This document shows positions 24,631 through 32,418 of a DNA stretch of 64,000 nt, in pieces. Under the pieces are notes generated by a model. That model was not told the DNA's origin. It was given only the letters and a program-made list of their open reading frames with translations, and ran no database searches. The stretch is from UBA1127 sp034422455 (GTDB lineage: Bacteria; Chloroflexota; Dehalococcoidia; Lucifugimonadales; UBA1127), in NCBI GenBank assembly GCA_034422455.1, contig DAOUJQ010000009.1, forward strand, positions 1-64,000. The letters are read 5' to 3'. The translations under genes and the position numbers were made by a program. Position 1 is the stretch's first letter. Every line of letters begins with the position of its first letter.

Positions 24631-25683
24631 ATGTTCAACGGCACGAAAGTCCTTGACGTTCATGGTCACGTTTCCGGCCCGCCCGGCACGGTGAGCTGGA
24701 TAGACATGGGTTTCGCTTCCGGCCACGTGGGCGAGAGCCCCTTCCGCTCCGGCGGAAACAGGCCCGCCAACCTGAGCGACGAGCTGATGTACGAGCGGAA
24801 CAAGTACCACGTGGACTTCATGGACGACCGCAACATCGACGTGCAGGTCATCGGCCCCCGGCCCTTCCGCATGATGGGCTGGATGCCCCGCCACCTGCTC
24901 AAGCGATGGTGCGAGTTCACGAACGACACCATCCACCACCAGACCCAGAACTTCCCCGACCGGTTCCTGTCCACCACGATGCTGCCGCAGATCGCGGAGG
25001 CGCCGGACCTCGGCAACTGCGTCGACGAGTTCGAGTACAACATCCAGGAGCGGGGCTTCGCCGGTACGTACCTGAGCCCGGACCCTGACGGCCGCCACAA
25101 CTCCCCGGGCATGAACGACGTCAACTACTGGGGTCCCGTATACGAGATCTGCCAGAAGTACGACGTGCCGGTCTTCATCCACGGCACCAACTGCCTGGAC
25201 CCGCGCATCGCCCACATCCCCGGCAACTACCAGGTCGGCTTCGTGGTCGAGACGTTCCTGGCCTCCAGGATCCTCTGCTACGACAGCAAGAACCTCTTCA
25301 GCCGGTTCCCCGGCCTGCGCATCTGCATCGCCCACGGCGGCGGAGCGCTCGACCGGTTCATCGACTCCTCGCGCCACCGCGGCGACTGGGAGGGCGGCAA
25401 CCTCTTCTTCGACACCTGCCTGTACGACATCGACTACCTGGCACTGTCGATCCGGCAGTGGGGCCCCGCGGCCACGGCGTTCGGCACCGAGGCCCCCGGT
25501 TCGGGCGGCGCCATCCGCAAGGAAGGTGACCACAAGTCCGACGCGAACCTCGGCAGGACCTCCGACGACCTGCTGCCCATCTTCCAGTACTACATCGACT
25601 CGGGCACGCTGACGGAGGCGGACGTGGTTGACATCATCCACAACAACCCGCTGAAGGTCTTCCCGCAGTTCGCCAAGGTCTAG
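24631..25683 (+). CDS. Amidohydrolase-2 family (ACMSD-like) hydrolase or decarboxylase
   Basis: 350 residues from ATG 24631 with AAAGGAGGAG upstream. Metal-binding histidines appear as H11 and H13 (LDVHGHVSG), then VFIHGTN and IAHGGG. The usual C-terminal Asp motif is replaced by FGTEAPGSG, a variant seen in one branch of this family. Members decarboxylate or hydrolyse small aromatic or cyclic acids. A palindromic terminator follows. Confidence 0.82.
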   Translation: MFNGTKVLDVHGHVSGPPGTVSWIDMGFASGHVGESPFRSGGNRPANLSDELMYERNKYHVDFMDDRNIDVQVIGPRPFRMMGWMPRHLLKRWCEFTNDTIHHQTQNFPDRFLSTTMLPQIAEAPDLGNCVDEFEYNIQERGFAGTYLSPDPDGRHNSPGMNDVNYWGPVYEICQKYDVPVFIHGTNCLDPRIAHIPGNYQVGFVVETFLASRILCYDSKNLFSRFPGLRICIAHGGGALDRFIDSSRHRGDWEGGNLFFDTCLYDIDYLALSIRQWGPAATAFGTEAPGSGGAIRKEGDHKSDANLGRTSDDLLPIFQYYIDSGTLTEADVVDIIHNNPLKVFPQFAKV

Positions 25684-25705
25684 GTCAAGGCGAAACAGGG
25701 CAACG

Positions 25706-25733
25706 AGAGAGGGCCGCAATTGCGGCCCTCTCT
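25706..25733. terminator. Perfect palindrome, bidirectional terminator
   Basis: A 28-base perfect palindrome with arms AGAGAGGGCCGCAA and its complement, between the convergent genes ending at 25683 and 25768. TCTTCATTTG follows on the plus side. Confidence 0.8.
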
Positions 25734-25767
25734 TCATTTGCGTTAGGTGCGGCGGCTTCTGGAGCGG

Positions 25768-26178
25768 CTAGTCGTCGTCTCCTCCATGGCTGTGGCCATG
25801 GTCGTGGCCGTGAGGGTCGCCCTTGTAGTTTGAGCCCATGTTGAGGTCCATCGCCTTCTCGACGGCCTCGCCGTACTCCAGTCGCTTGACCATCTCGTCC
25901 ATGTGCTCGTTGGGCTCGTCCTGGAAGGTGTCCTGCATACGCTTGAACATGTTTGCCATGGACTGGGGGTCGGAATAGTTGACGCCGTCCAAGAGCTCCT
26001 TCTTGTTGAAGCCGCCGATGTCAAAGGGCGTGCGCAGGACCCGGAAGCTGGAAAACACGCGCACCAAGTCCTCGCTGCCGCACCGCTCGCACGTGCCCGT
26101 GGCATCCGTCGTGATCATCTTGAAGAAGATGGAGACGCGGGCGTTGCAGCTCTGACAACGGAACTCATATATGGGCAT
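25768..26178 (-). CDS. FmdB-family zinc-ribbon protein with His-rich tail
   Basis: 136 residues from ATG 26178. The N-terminus MPIYEFRC with C8, C11, C30 and C33 is the FmdB zinc ribbon. Much of the rest is helical, and the last 15 residues are rich in Gly, His and Asp (HGHDHGHSH), a likely metal-binding tail. FmdB proteins are annotated as putative regulators; function is not established. Divergent from the gene at 26283. Confidence 0.8.
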   Translation of the reverse strand: MPIYEFRCQSCNARVSIFFKMITTDATGTCERCGSEDLVRVFSSFRVLRTPFDIGGFNKKELLDGVNYSDPQSMANMFKRMQDTFQDEPNEHMDEMVKRLEYGEAVEKAMDLNMGSNYKGDPHGHDHGHSHGGDDD

Positions 26179-26282
26179 AGTCCAGCCAGTATAGCCGCAA
26201 GCAGGCAACAGGCCAACCCCTTGGTGTACACTGGCCGCCAAGCGCACACCACAGCGATGACTATTCTGCTGAGGAGGCACCT

Positions 26283-26507
26283 ATGGCCAAGGCGTTCGTC
26301 ATGGTGAACACGGAGCCCACGGAGACCCTGAGGATCGGCGAGCGGCTTCGGACCATTCGTGGGGCCGTGGTGTACGAGGTCTTCGGCCCCTTCGACTTCA
26401 TCGTGGACCTGGAGGCGGACACGCCGGAGGACCTTGCAGGGGTCCTTCGCTCCAGCATCCGCTCGCTGCGGGGCGTGACGACCACGCTGACCTGCTCGGT
26501 CATGTAG
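26283..26507 (+). CDS. Stand-alone Lrp/AsnC ligand-binding (RAM) domain protein
   Basis: 74 residues covering only the RAM domain (AFVMVNTEPTETLRIGERLR, GPFDFIVDLEADTPEDL), with no DNA-binding helix-turn-helix. GAGGAGG precedes the ATG. Such single-domain proteins bind amino acids or form oligomers with full-length Lrp proteins. It lies 18 bases before the glycosylase gene. Confidence 0.82.
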   Translation: MAKAFVMVNTEPTETLRIGERLRTIRGAVVYEVFGPFDFIVDLEADTPEDLAGVLRSSIRSLRGVTTTLTCSVM

Positions 26508-26525
26508 GGACGGCGACGCAGGGCA

Positions 26526-27224
26526 ATGGCTTCGACGGCTGAAGCGTACGAGGCGCTCATGGCGCGCGTGACCTCCTGCCGCGCGTGCCCCCGGCTGGTG
26601 GAGTGGCGGGAGCGCACGGGCCGCGAGAAGGTGCGGCGCTACCGCGACTGGGAGTACTGGGCGCGGCCCGTGCCGGCCTTCGGGGCGCCTGACGCGGAGC
26701 TGTGCATCGTGGGGCTGGCGCCCGCGGCCCACGGCGGCAACCGCACCGGACGCATGTTCACCGGCGACCCGTCCGCCGACTTCCTCGCCAACGCGCTGCA
26801 CGCCGGCGGCTTCGCAAGCCAGCCGACGTCGCAGCACCGGGACGACGGGCAGACGCTCATCAACGCATACATCACGTCGGCCGTGAAGTGCGCGCCTCCG
26901 GCCAACCAGCCCAACGCCGAGGAGCAGGCGCGGTGCCTCCCGTACCTCATCGAGGAGCTGCGGCTCATGCCCAACCTCAAGGCCGTCCTGGGACTGGGCA
27001 AGCTCGGCTTCGACGCCTACCTGCGGACGGCGCGGGAGATGGGGCTGCCGCGGCCCCGCGGCGTCGTCTTCGGCCACGGTGTCCGTTATGAGCTCGGCGA
27101 CGGCTTTCCGGTCCTCTTCGGCTCCTACCACCCCAGCCCGCACAACACGTACACGGGCCGCCTCACCCACGAGGGTCTGGTGGCGGTGCTGGACGAGATA
27201 CAGCGGTTCCTGCGGGACGGGTAA
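26526..27224 (+). CDS. Type-5 (UdgB) uracil-DNA glycosylase, iron-sulfur type
   Basis: 232 residues. C18 and C21 (SCRACP) plus later cysteines in VKCAPP and ARCLPY can bind a [4Fe-4S] cluster; GLAPAAHGGNRTGRMFTGD is the family-5 active-site motif and SYHPSPHNT the C-terminal one. It removes uracil and related deaminated bases from DNA to start base-excision repair. The ribosome binding site is weak (CAGGGC). Confidence 0.9.
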   Translation: MASTAEAYEALMARVTSCRACPRLVEWRERTGREKVRRYRDWEYWARPVPAFGAPDAELCIVGLAPAAHGGNRTGRMFTGDPSADFLANALHAGGFASQPTSQHRDDGQTLINAYITSAVKCAPPANQPNAEEQARCLPYLIEELRLMPNLKAVLGLGKLGFDAYLRTAREMGLPRPRGVVFGHGVRYELGDGFPVLFGSYHPSPHNTYTGRLTHEGLVAVLDEIQRFLRDG

Positions 27225-27321
27225 GCCTTTTCCTCTGCATACCCGCATTCGCCGGTATGGAGGGACTGGGGTTAGGGGGGTGTGCGGGGCCGAATTAATT
27301 CCCGCGTCCGGCGTAGCTGCG

Positions 27322-27410
27322 GGGAATTGTTTTGATTTTCGTGTTGAAGCTGAGTTGGCACGTTGCAGATACAACACGAAAATTTTTTCATCCAGGGGGG
27401 AACAATTCTC
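27322..27410. repeat. Palindromic intergenic element, copy 4
   Basis: GAATTGTT (27324-27331) and AACAATTC (27401-27408) as outer arms, TTTTCGTGTTG and CAACACGAAAA as inner arms, with TTGGCACGTTGCAGAT between. Almost the exact reverse complement of 2928-3015. Confidence 0.8.
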
Positions 27411-27480
27411 GGCCCGGCATCCGCCCCCCACCCCAGCCCTCCCCCACGAGGGGGAGGAGGGAAATGGCGCCGGGGTGTGC

Positions 27481-27553
27481 CGCTGTGGTGGCGTTGCATG
27501 GGGTGAGGGTAGCGGGGGAGACGGCGTTCGCGCGAGGGGCTGGTGGCAGGGGG
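27481..27553 (-). repeat. GC-rich companion repeat unit, inverted copy
   Basis: Reverse complement of the 2661-2740 unit: CCCCCTGCCACC, CCCCTCGCGCGAAC and CCGCTACCCTCACCCCATG are all recognisable in order. Confidence 0.7.
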
Positions 27554-27595
27554 TATCGTCGTTGACGCCGCGCGGGGCGTCGACGAGAACGGGGC

Positions 27596-27673
27596 ACTCG
27601 TTTTGTGATTGGTTTTGTAGCTGATGTGGCACAGTACAGCTACAAAACCAATTTCTCTTTTTGGGAAACGAGT
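27596..27673. repeat. Palindromic intergenic element, copy 5
   Basis: Outer arms ACTCGTTT and AAACGAGT; inner 16-base arms ATTGGTTTTGTAGCTG and CAGCTACAAAACCAAT around ATGTGGCACAGTA. Close in arm sequence to the element at 10170-10251. Confidence 0.8.
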
Positions 27674-27728
27674 CCCGCTCGTGCCGGGCGAGCCACCGGC
27701 GGCCATGGCGCGGCGATCTATTGCATAG

Positions 27729-27792
27729 TTGTCGCATGGGGAGACGGTAGGGGAGGGGGCGAGGTGCGGGCAACGGGGCGGTGGCAGGGGGG
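27729..27792 (-). repeat. GC-rich companion repeat unit, diverged inverted copy
   Basis: On the minus strand it starts CCCCCCTGCCACCGCCCC and ends CCCTACCGTCTCCCCATG, matching the companion unit with several differences. Confidence 0.55.
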
Positions 27793-28083
27793 CTCCCGCC
27801 CGTTCGGCCCAGCTGAACGGTCGCGTATGGAAGCTCTTTGACATCACGATCGTATTCAGCATCTGCTAGGAACTGAACACATGGCTTCCTGTAGTTCACC
27901 CTCTGAACGTCGCATCGCGCACTGGGCCTGCGCGCGCTCGCGCGAGGCGCCGAGTGCATTCCCAACTTTATCAACAATTGAGCATGGGATAAGTTATATC
28001 TTTATTGACATTTTACTTTCTTTCGTACAAACTTCCTAACGTCAACGATTGCACAAGTGAACAAAAGAGGCTTACAAGCGATT

Positions 28084-28908
28084 ATGACTCGCACTGCAGA
28101 ATTGACTGTTATCTCTTTGGGTGGTGGTGTGCAGAGCTCGGTGATGGCCCTCATGGCCGCCAGAGGCATGATTAAGCCGATGCCCGACTATGCCATATTC
28201 GCCGATACCGGATGGGAACCCCAGGCGGTCTACAAGCATCTTGATTGGCTTGAGACGGAATTGCCCTTCCCTGTCCGGCGAGTAAGCCGAGGCAACATAC
28301 GCAGCGATATTCTTGCAGGGACTAATTCCACTGGGCAGCCATTCAACTCCATACCTGCATTTGTCCGCAACTTTGACGGGAAGAGCAGTGTGATCAAGAG
28401 GCAATGTACCCGCGAATACAAACTCGCGCCGATCGAGTGGGAGCTGCGTGGTCTATTGGGAATGGGGTACAAGCAGGTCATTCCACGCGACATATGCGTT
28501 GAGTTGTGGCTGGGCATAAGCCGGGACGAGATAGTTCGGATGAAGCCAAGCCGTGAAGCCTGGATTCAACATTACTGGCCGCTTATTGAAGCAGGAATGA
28601 CCCGTGACGACTGCCGGACATGGTTCTCGGAGCAATACCCTGGTCGAGTACTTCCTCGCAGCGCATGCATAGGCTGTCCTTATCACACCGATGCGGAATG
28701 GGCGGAGATGAAGCTAGCTGACCACGAATCCTGGACCGATGCCGTTTTTGTCGACAACGCCTTACGCACCTCTGAGCGATCGGACCGATTTGGCGGTGAG
28801 GTGTACTTGCACAAGAGCTTGGTGCCACTGGGAGAGATAGAGAGTTTTCCAGCATCCAGGCAGCTTGGAATGTTCAGTGATGAATGTGAAGGCATGTGCG
28901 GAGTCTGA
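28084..28908 (+). CDS. PAPS-reductase-like PP-loop enzyme with Fe-S-type cysteines
   Basis: 274 residues from ATG 28084; an in-frame GTG at 28057 would add 9. The N-terminal VISLGGGVQSSVMALMA (PP-loop) binds and adenylates with ATP, as in PAPS reductase and DndC. C108 (RQCTREYK), C195 and C198 (SACIGCPYH), C268 and C272 (CEGMCGV) could bind an iron-sulfur cluster. Relatives occur in phages and genomic islands beside DNA-modification genes; they are not assimilatory sulfate reductases. It is the first gene of an A/T-richer island, two bases from a GIY-YIG gene and followed by a DGQHR gene. Inferred role: sulfur or nucleotide chemistry in DNA or tRNA modification. Confidence 0.85.
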   Translation: MTRTAELTVISLGGGVQSSVMALMAARGMIKPMPDYAIFADTGWEPQAVYKHLDWLETELPFPVRRVSRGNIRSDILAGTNSTGQPFNSIPAFVRNFDGKSSVIKRQCTREYKLAPIEWELRGLLGMGYKQVIPRDICVELWLGISRDEIVRMKPSREAWIQHYWPLIEAGMTRDDCRTWFSEQYPGRVLPRSACIGCPYHTDAEWAEMKLADHESWTDAVFVDNALRTSERSDRFGGEVYLHKSLVPLGEIESFPASRQLGMFSDECEGMCGV

Positions 28909-28909
28909 C

Positions 28910-29257
28910 ATGTCAGAGGCACGTTGCGCCGCGCACGTTCTTCGCTTGAAGCGTCGGCGGTTCGACTACAACTGCCACAATCGCATTCCGCAGGGAATAG
29001 GTGGACTCTATGCGTTCTGGCTATCGAGTGGCGCTTGCCTCTATGTCGGAAAAAGCAACAACCTTGGTCGCCGACTCTATCAACATCGAATGCAGGAGCA
29101 CAATGACAAACTGGCAAGTTATCTGAAGTCATTTGCGGAAGCGATCGAGGTCTCTCACGTTACATCTCAAGACTGCAACGGCGCCGACGTGACTAGTCTT
29201 GAGATGCAGCTGATACACACTCTACGGCCACTCACAAACATCCTGAAACCAACATAG
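28910..29257 (+). CDS. Small GIY-YIG nuclease-domain protein
   Basis: 115 residues from ATG 28910, starting 1 base after the previous stop. G32-L-Y34 and Y45-V-G47 form the GIY-YIG pair (GLYAFW...LYVGKSNNLGRRL), with R54/R55, catalytic-type E98 (SLEMQLI) and N110 (TNILKPT). It contains only the nuclease domain and no DNA-binding module, like stand-alone members that cut modified or branched DNA. Codon use matches its two island neighbours. Confidence 0.85.
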   Translation: MSEARCAAHVLRLKRRRFDYNCHNRIPQGIGGLYAFWLSSGACLYVGKSNNLGRRLYQHRMQEHNDKLASYLKSFAEAIEVSHVTSQDCNGADVTSLEMQLIHTLRPLTNILKPT

Positions 29258-29289
29258 GCAGATGTGACACGGGAAGGGGGAGAAGGGCG

Positions 29290-30561
29290 ATGCCTACAAC
29301 GGTGCCTGCACTACACGGTAGTTTCGGAACAACAGATTACTACCTTACCACGATGAACATTGGTGAATTAGTCAGAAACGTGCGTTTCCCACAGGAGCTT
29401 GAAGGGTGGGAAAGCATGTCGATAGAGGAGAAGTACCAGCGCGACATTAGCCTGCGGCGGGTGCGCAATGAGATCGCCCCATACTTTGCTAGTGACCCCG
29501 ATCGATTCTCCGGCTCCATCGTTCTTGCGGTCATGAACAACGAAGACATGATGTTTGAACCACTTCCACAGGTAGGAGGCGGAAGCGGCAGGAATAGTCT
29601 TCCTCAACTGTATCAGAGCGCCGCTCGTGACATGGGATTCTTGACCCTCCAAGGTCAAGAGGTTCTCGTACCCCTAGACGGACAGCATCGCGCTAAGGCG
29701 TTCAAGTATGCGATCGACGGCGCCGACGACAATGGCCGGTCTATTCCCTCTGTCAAAGCCAATCAAGACTTGGCCAGGGACCAAGTGTCCGTCATCTTGA
29801 TCAGATTCGAGCCACAAAGAGCCCGCCGCATCTTCAACAAACTCAACCGTTATGCCAAGGCCACTACCAAAGCAGATAACCTCATCACAGACGACGACGA
29901 TGCCATAGCCGTCATGACCAGGGATCTCCTGGGCGAGGACGGCGTCATACCTTCTCGCCTTGTCCGAATTGGAGGAAACACACTCACGGCTAACGCACCG
30001 GAATTCACCACCCTAGCAACCTTCTATGAGTCCAACCTGGAAATCCTAAAGGGGCTAGGCATTTCTGGGGCTGGATCCCCACATGACATGTACGATTCGC
30101 AGCGCCAGGTAGCAACACAAAGCATTAAAGAAGTTTGGGAACGACTGCTTGACAAGATTGATCTCTGGGCAAAAGCTCTCGAAGACCCTTCCGAAAGGGG
30201 AGACAGGACCCGGATTGACATTAGGGAACAGACTCTCCTGGGCAAGCCTGTCGGACAGATCGCACTAGTTCGCGGCTACATGCTCATGCGGGAACTCTGC
30301 ACAGGCACATCCGACGACGAGCTATGCGCAAGGCTAAACTCCATTGACTGGGATGTGCAGAGTACACTGTGGTTCGGCGTCCTCATGAACCCCAATGGTC
30401 GCGTCATGTCTGGAAGGGGCACCGTAAACCGCGCTTGTGAGTACATCGCGCATTTGGGCGGCGCAAAGTTGACGGCAAGCGACATAGAGCGCCTCCTAGA
30501 GCACATATACGGAGAAGGATGGCGTGAGCAGGGGGAGTCGCTGCCCAACCCTGTCGCCTGA
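29290..30561 (+). CDS. DndB-like DGQHR-domain protein
   Basis: 423 residues with GGGAGAAGGG before the ATG. VPLDGQHRAKA (D130-G-Q-H-R134) is the signature of the DGQHR/DndB family, ParB-fold proteins that regulate DNA phosphorothioation (DndB) or act in 7-deazaguanine DNA modification (DpdB). The N-terminal GSIVLAVMN strand and RIFNKLNRYAKATTKADNL block also match. No dndA, C, D, E or dpd genes are present, so it is a DndB-like protein in a different context. Confidence 0.85.
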   Translation: MPTTVPALHGSFGTTDYYLTTMNIGELVRNVRFPQELEGWESMSIEEKYQRDISLRRVRNEIAPYFASDPDRFSGSIVLAVMNNEDMMFEPLPQVGGGSGRNSLPQLYQSAARDMGFLTLQGQEVLVPLDGQHRAKAFKYAIDGADDNGRSIPSVKANQDLARDQVSVILIRFEPQRARRIFNKLNRYAKATTKADNLITDDDDAIAVMTRDLLGEDGVIPSRLVRIGGNTLTANAPEFTTLATFYESNLEILKGLGISGAGSPHDMYDSQRQVATQSIKEVWERLLDKIDLWAKALEDPSERGDRTRIDIREQTLLGKPVGQIALVRGYMLMRELCTGTSDDELCARLNSIDWDVQSTLWFGVLMNPNGRVMSGRGTVNRACEYIAHLGGAKLTASDIERLLEHIYGEGWREQGESLPNPVA

Positions 30562-30578
30562 CGCCACTCCACCCCTAG

Positions 30579-30598
30579 ATACCGGCTGTCGCCGGTAT
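30579..30598. repeat. Short hairpin repeat, ATACCGGC type
   Basis: ATACCGGC, loop TGTC, GCCGGTAT, just 3' of the DGQHR gene. A related CATACCCGCATTCGCCGGTATG lies at 27239-27260 on the other side of the island and CCATACCGGCG near 3037. It may also end island transcription (GACAAAAG follows). Confidence 0.6.
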
Positions 30599-30616
30599 GA
30601 CAAAAGTGGCCAACGC

Positions 30617-30647
30617 AGCAGCCCCGCCCGTGATGGGCGGGGCTGCT
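30617..30647 (-). terminator. Terminator of the HpaB-like gene
   Basis: Arms AGCAGCCCCGCCC and GGGCGGGGCTGCT around a 5-base loop, 26 bases after the stop of the minus-strand gene. Confidence 0.75.
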
Positions 30648-30672
30648 CTCCCCTGGGCAACTTTGCGGAGCG

Positions 30673-32166
30673 TTAGCCGGTGTAGGGCAGGGGCTCCGAG
30701 ACCATCTCCCGGATGCGGTCCATCATTTCGCTCTGGTCGAAGCCGCGGTAGAGGTTGACGCGGTTGCGGTTGGGGTCGCCGCCGTGCCAGTACTCGTAGA
30801 CCTCCTGGCGCATGGCGAAGGAGGATGCGGCCAGGTCGTGGGCGATGCGGAAGAGGCGGGACTTGTAGGCGACGCCCACGTCCTTGCCGCGCATGTAGCG
30901 GTCGAGGTAGGGGCGGATCTCCGGGTTGGCGAGGTCGCTCTCGCTGGGCTGCATCAGGACGCCGGAGCCGCAGATCTGCCGGAGCAGCTCGACCATGCGC
31001 TGGGAGAACTGGGCAAAGAAGACGTTCATGCCGGTGCCGCGACCCAGGGACATCAGGCCGCCCTGGGTCATGAAGGCGGTGTGCTCCAAGCCGTTCATGG
31101 CGTGGCGCCACATCTCGGTGAACATGACCATCTCGCCGAGCTTTGCGCCGACCTCGCGGAACTCATTGACGCCGATGGCCTCCGCGATCATGGAGGCGAT
31201 GGCGGTCATGGTCTTCATGCGCTCGTGGATGCGGACGTAGTTGCTCCAGCCCATGAAGTTGGCGCCGCCGGCGAGCCGCTGCACCATCGCGGAGGCGTCG
31301 TAGAGCATGAACACGCGGTCCCACGGCACCAGCACGTTGTCGAAGAAGAGCATGCAGTCCTGCTCGTCGTACTTGATGCCGAAGGGGTGGCCGTAATGGC
31401 CCGGGTACTGGGAGACGGGCTCGCGGCAGAAGATCTTCAGGCCCTTGGCGTTGGTGGGGATGGAGAAGGCCTGGATGAAGCGCGGGTCCGCCCGGCGGAC
31501 GAAGGTGGCGGAGAGGGAGACGTAGGTGTCGTTGCTCATGTGGGCGGCGGTAGAGACCTGCTTGCCGCCGGAGACGATGATGCCCTCGTTGGTCTCCTCG
31601 ACCACGTGCAGGGAGAGGTCTTCCTCCTTGACCTGCCGGGTCTCGTTCTGGGGCTGCTGGCTGCGGTCGACCTGCGGGTCGCCGAGAGCATGGGTCAGGA
31701 AGATGTCGTTCTCCTGGCAGAAGGTGTGGTAGTTGACGACGTTCTCGCCGAAGTCGCAGTGGGGGTTCTTGACGGCGCTCAGGGCCTCGCGGTTGTTGTA
31801 GAGGCCGAGGACGAACTGGGGCAGCAGGTCCGGCCCGCGCCCGAACTGGCCCCATGCCTGCGCGTTCCAGATCTCGCTGTTGCGGCGCTTCCTGCGGAGG
31901 TCCTCGTGCGAGCGCGGCAGCAGGTACGACAGGCTGCACCGGATGCCGCTGTCGGGCGACACGAAGGTCATCTGGTCGCGGTACTCGTCGGTGTGCTGGA
32001 CCTGGTAGATGCGCGCGAGCTCATCGATGGTGTCCTTGAAGGCGGGGTGCGTCGTGACGTCCGCCACCTTCTCGCCGTCGAGCCACACCTCGCGGCCGTC
32101 GCGCAGGCTCTCCTTGAAGGTCTCGGCGGTATGTGCGCCGTGGGGTTTTTGCGTCTCAGTTACCAT
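30673..32166 (-). CDS. 4-hydroxyphenylacetate 3-hydroxylase-like (HpaB family) flavin monooxygenase
   Basis: 497 residues across the full HpaB length: N-terminal SLRDGREVWLDGEKVADVTTHPAF, central HALGDPQVDRSQ and IVSGGKQVSTAAH (flavin/substrate region), and LVPWDRVFML. The family is the oxygenase part of two-component FADH2-dependent phenol hydroxylases; a separate flavin reductase is needed and not seen here. Some relatives are 4-hydroxybutanoyl-CoA dehydratases, but those carry an Fe-S cysteine set not seen here. Its 5' region holds a promoter, hairpin and operator-like palindrome. Confidence 0.85.
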   Translation of the reverse strand: MVTETQKPHGAHTAETFKESLRDGREVWLDGEKVADVTTHPAFKDTIDELARIYQVQHTDEYRDQMTFVSPDSGIRCSLSYLLPRSHEDLRRKRRNSEIWNAQAWGQFGRGPDLLPQFVLGLYNNREALSAVKNPHCDFGENVVNYHTFCQENDIFLTHALGDPQVDRSQQPQNETRQVKEEDLSLHVVEETNEGIIVSGGKQVSTAAHMSNDTYVSLSATFVRRADPRFIQAFSIPTNAKGLKIFCREPVSQYPGHYGHPFGIKYDEQDCMLFFDNVLVPWDRVFMLYDASAMVQRLAGGANFMGWSNYVRIHERMKTMTAIASMIAEAIGVNEFREVGAKLGEMVMFTEMWRHAMNGLEHTAFMTQGGLMSLGRGTGMNVFFAQFSQRMVELLRQICGSGVLMQPSESDLANPEIRPYLDRYMRGKDVGVAYKSRLFRIAHDLAASSFAMRQEVYEYWHGGDPNRNRVNLYRGFDQSEMMDRIREMVSEPLPYTG

Positions 32167-32192
32167 GACACCCTCCTATCCGGGCCGGTCTT

Positions 32193-32208
32193 GACCGCAG
32201 TTGCGGTC
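32193..32208 (-). promoter_or_regulatory. Operator-like inverted repeat before the HpaB-like gene
   Basis: Arms GACCGCA and TGCGGTC separated by GT, 27 bases upstream of the start codon and downstream of the candidate promoter: a plausible repressor site. No regulator gene is adjacent. Confidence 0.45.
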
Positions 32209-32214
32209 GCGAAC

Positions 32215-32245
32215 AAAAAGGGGACCAAGGCACCCCCCAGTCCCT
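32215..32245 (-). terminator. Leader hairpin with T5 in the HpaB-like 5' UTR
   Basis: On the minus strand GGGAC and GTCCC flank a G-rich loop and are followed by CTTTTT. Located between the promoter and the gene, so it may be an attenuator. Confidence 0.45.
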
Positions 32246-32252
32246 GCCCGCT

Positions 32253-32280
32253 AGGATACGCCGCAGCAAGCGCGTGTCAA
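32253..32280 (-). promoter_or_regulatory. Sigma70-type promoter of the HpaB-like gene
   Basis: Minus strand TTGACA (32275-32280), 16-base spacer, TATCCT (32253-32258), 86 bases upstream of the ATG. Confidence 0.65.
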
Positions 32281-32339
32281 GGGTGAGAGGGGGGCGGCCG
32301 TGGAAGTCACGTGGACGTGCGCTGACACCTCGAAACCGG

Positions 32340-32368
32340 TTGACAGTTATGTGATGCGGGAATAGCAT
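32340..32368 (+). promoter_or_regulatory. Sigma70-type promoter of the TPP-enzyme/Rieske cluster
   Basis: TTGACA (32340-32345), 17-base spacer, TAGCAT (32363-32368), 50 bases before the ATG at 32419. Confidence 0.65.
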
Positions 32369-32418
32369 AGCGCCACCTATCCCAACTACGCTGCGTAGCC
32401 GGAAAATGGAGGACTCTC

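Larger units (their letters stand above)
27225..28083. other. Non-coding interval of composite repeats (copy 2, inverted) and A/T-rich promoter region
   Basis: No credible gene. Read on the minus strand from 27792 to 27245 it repeats the order at 2661-3050: GC-rich unit (27792-27729), palindrome (27673-27596), GC-rich unit (27553-27481), palindrome (27410-27322), then CCATACCGGCG near 27258. From about 27955 the base composition drops to A/T-rich sequence that leads into the three-gene island; TTGACA at 28005-28010 is a candidate -35 box with only weak -10 matches. Confidence 0.75.

Noticed and set aside
26115..27977. 620-codon minus-strand frame over repeats and the glycosylase gene
   Set aside because: Antisense to two certain genes and continues through non-coding repeats.
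28084..28908. Assimilatory PAPS/APS reductase (cysH)
   Set aside because: The PP-loop variant, C-terminal CEGMCGV and neighbours differ from CysH, and no other sulfate assimilation gene is near.
32215..32245. T-box riboswitch before the HpaB-like gene
   Set aside because: Lacks the T-box sequence and specifier loop; only a short hairpin with T5 is present.
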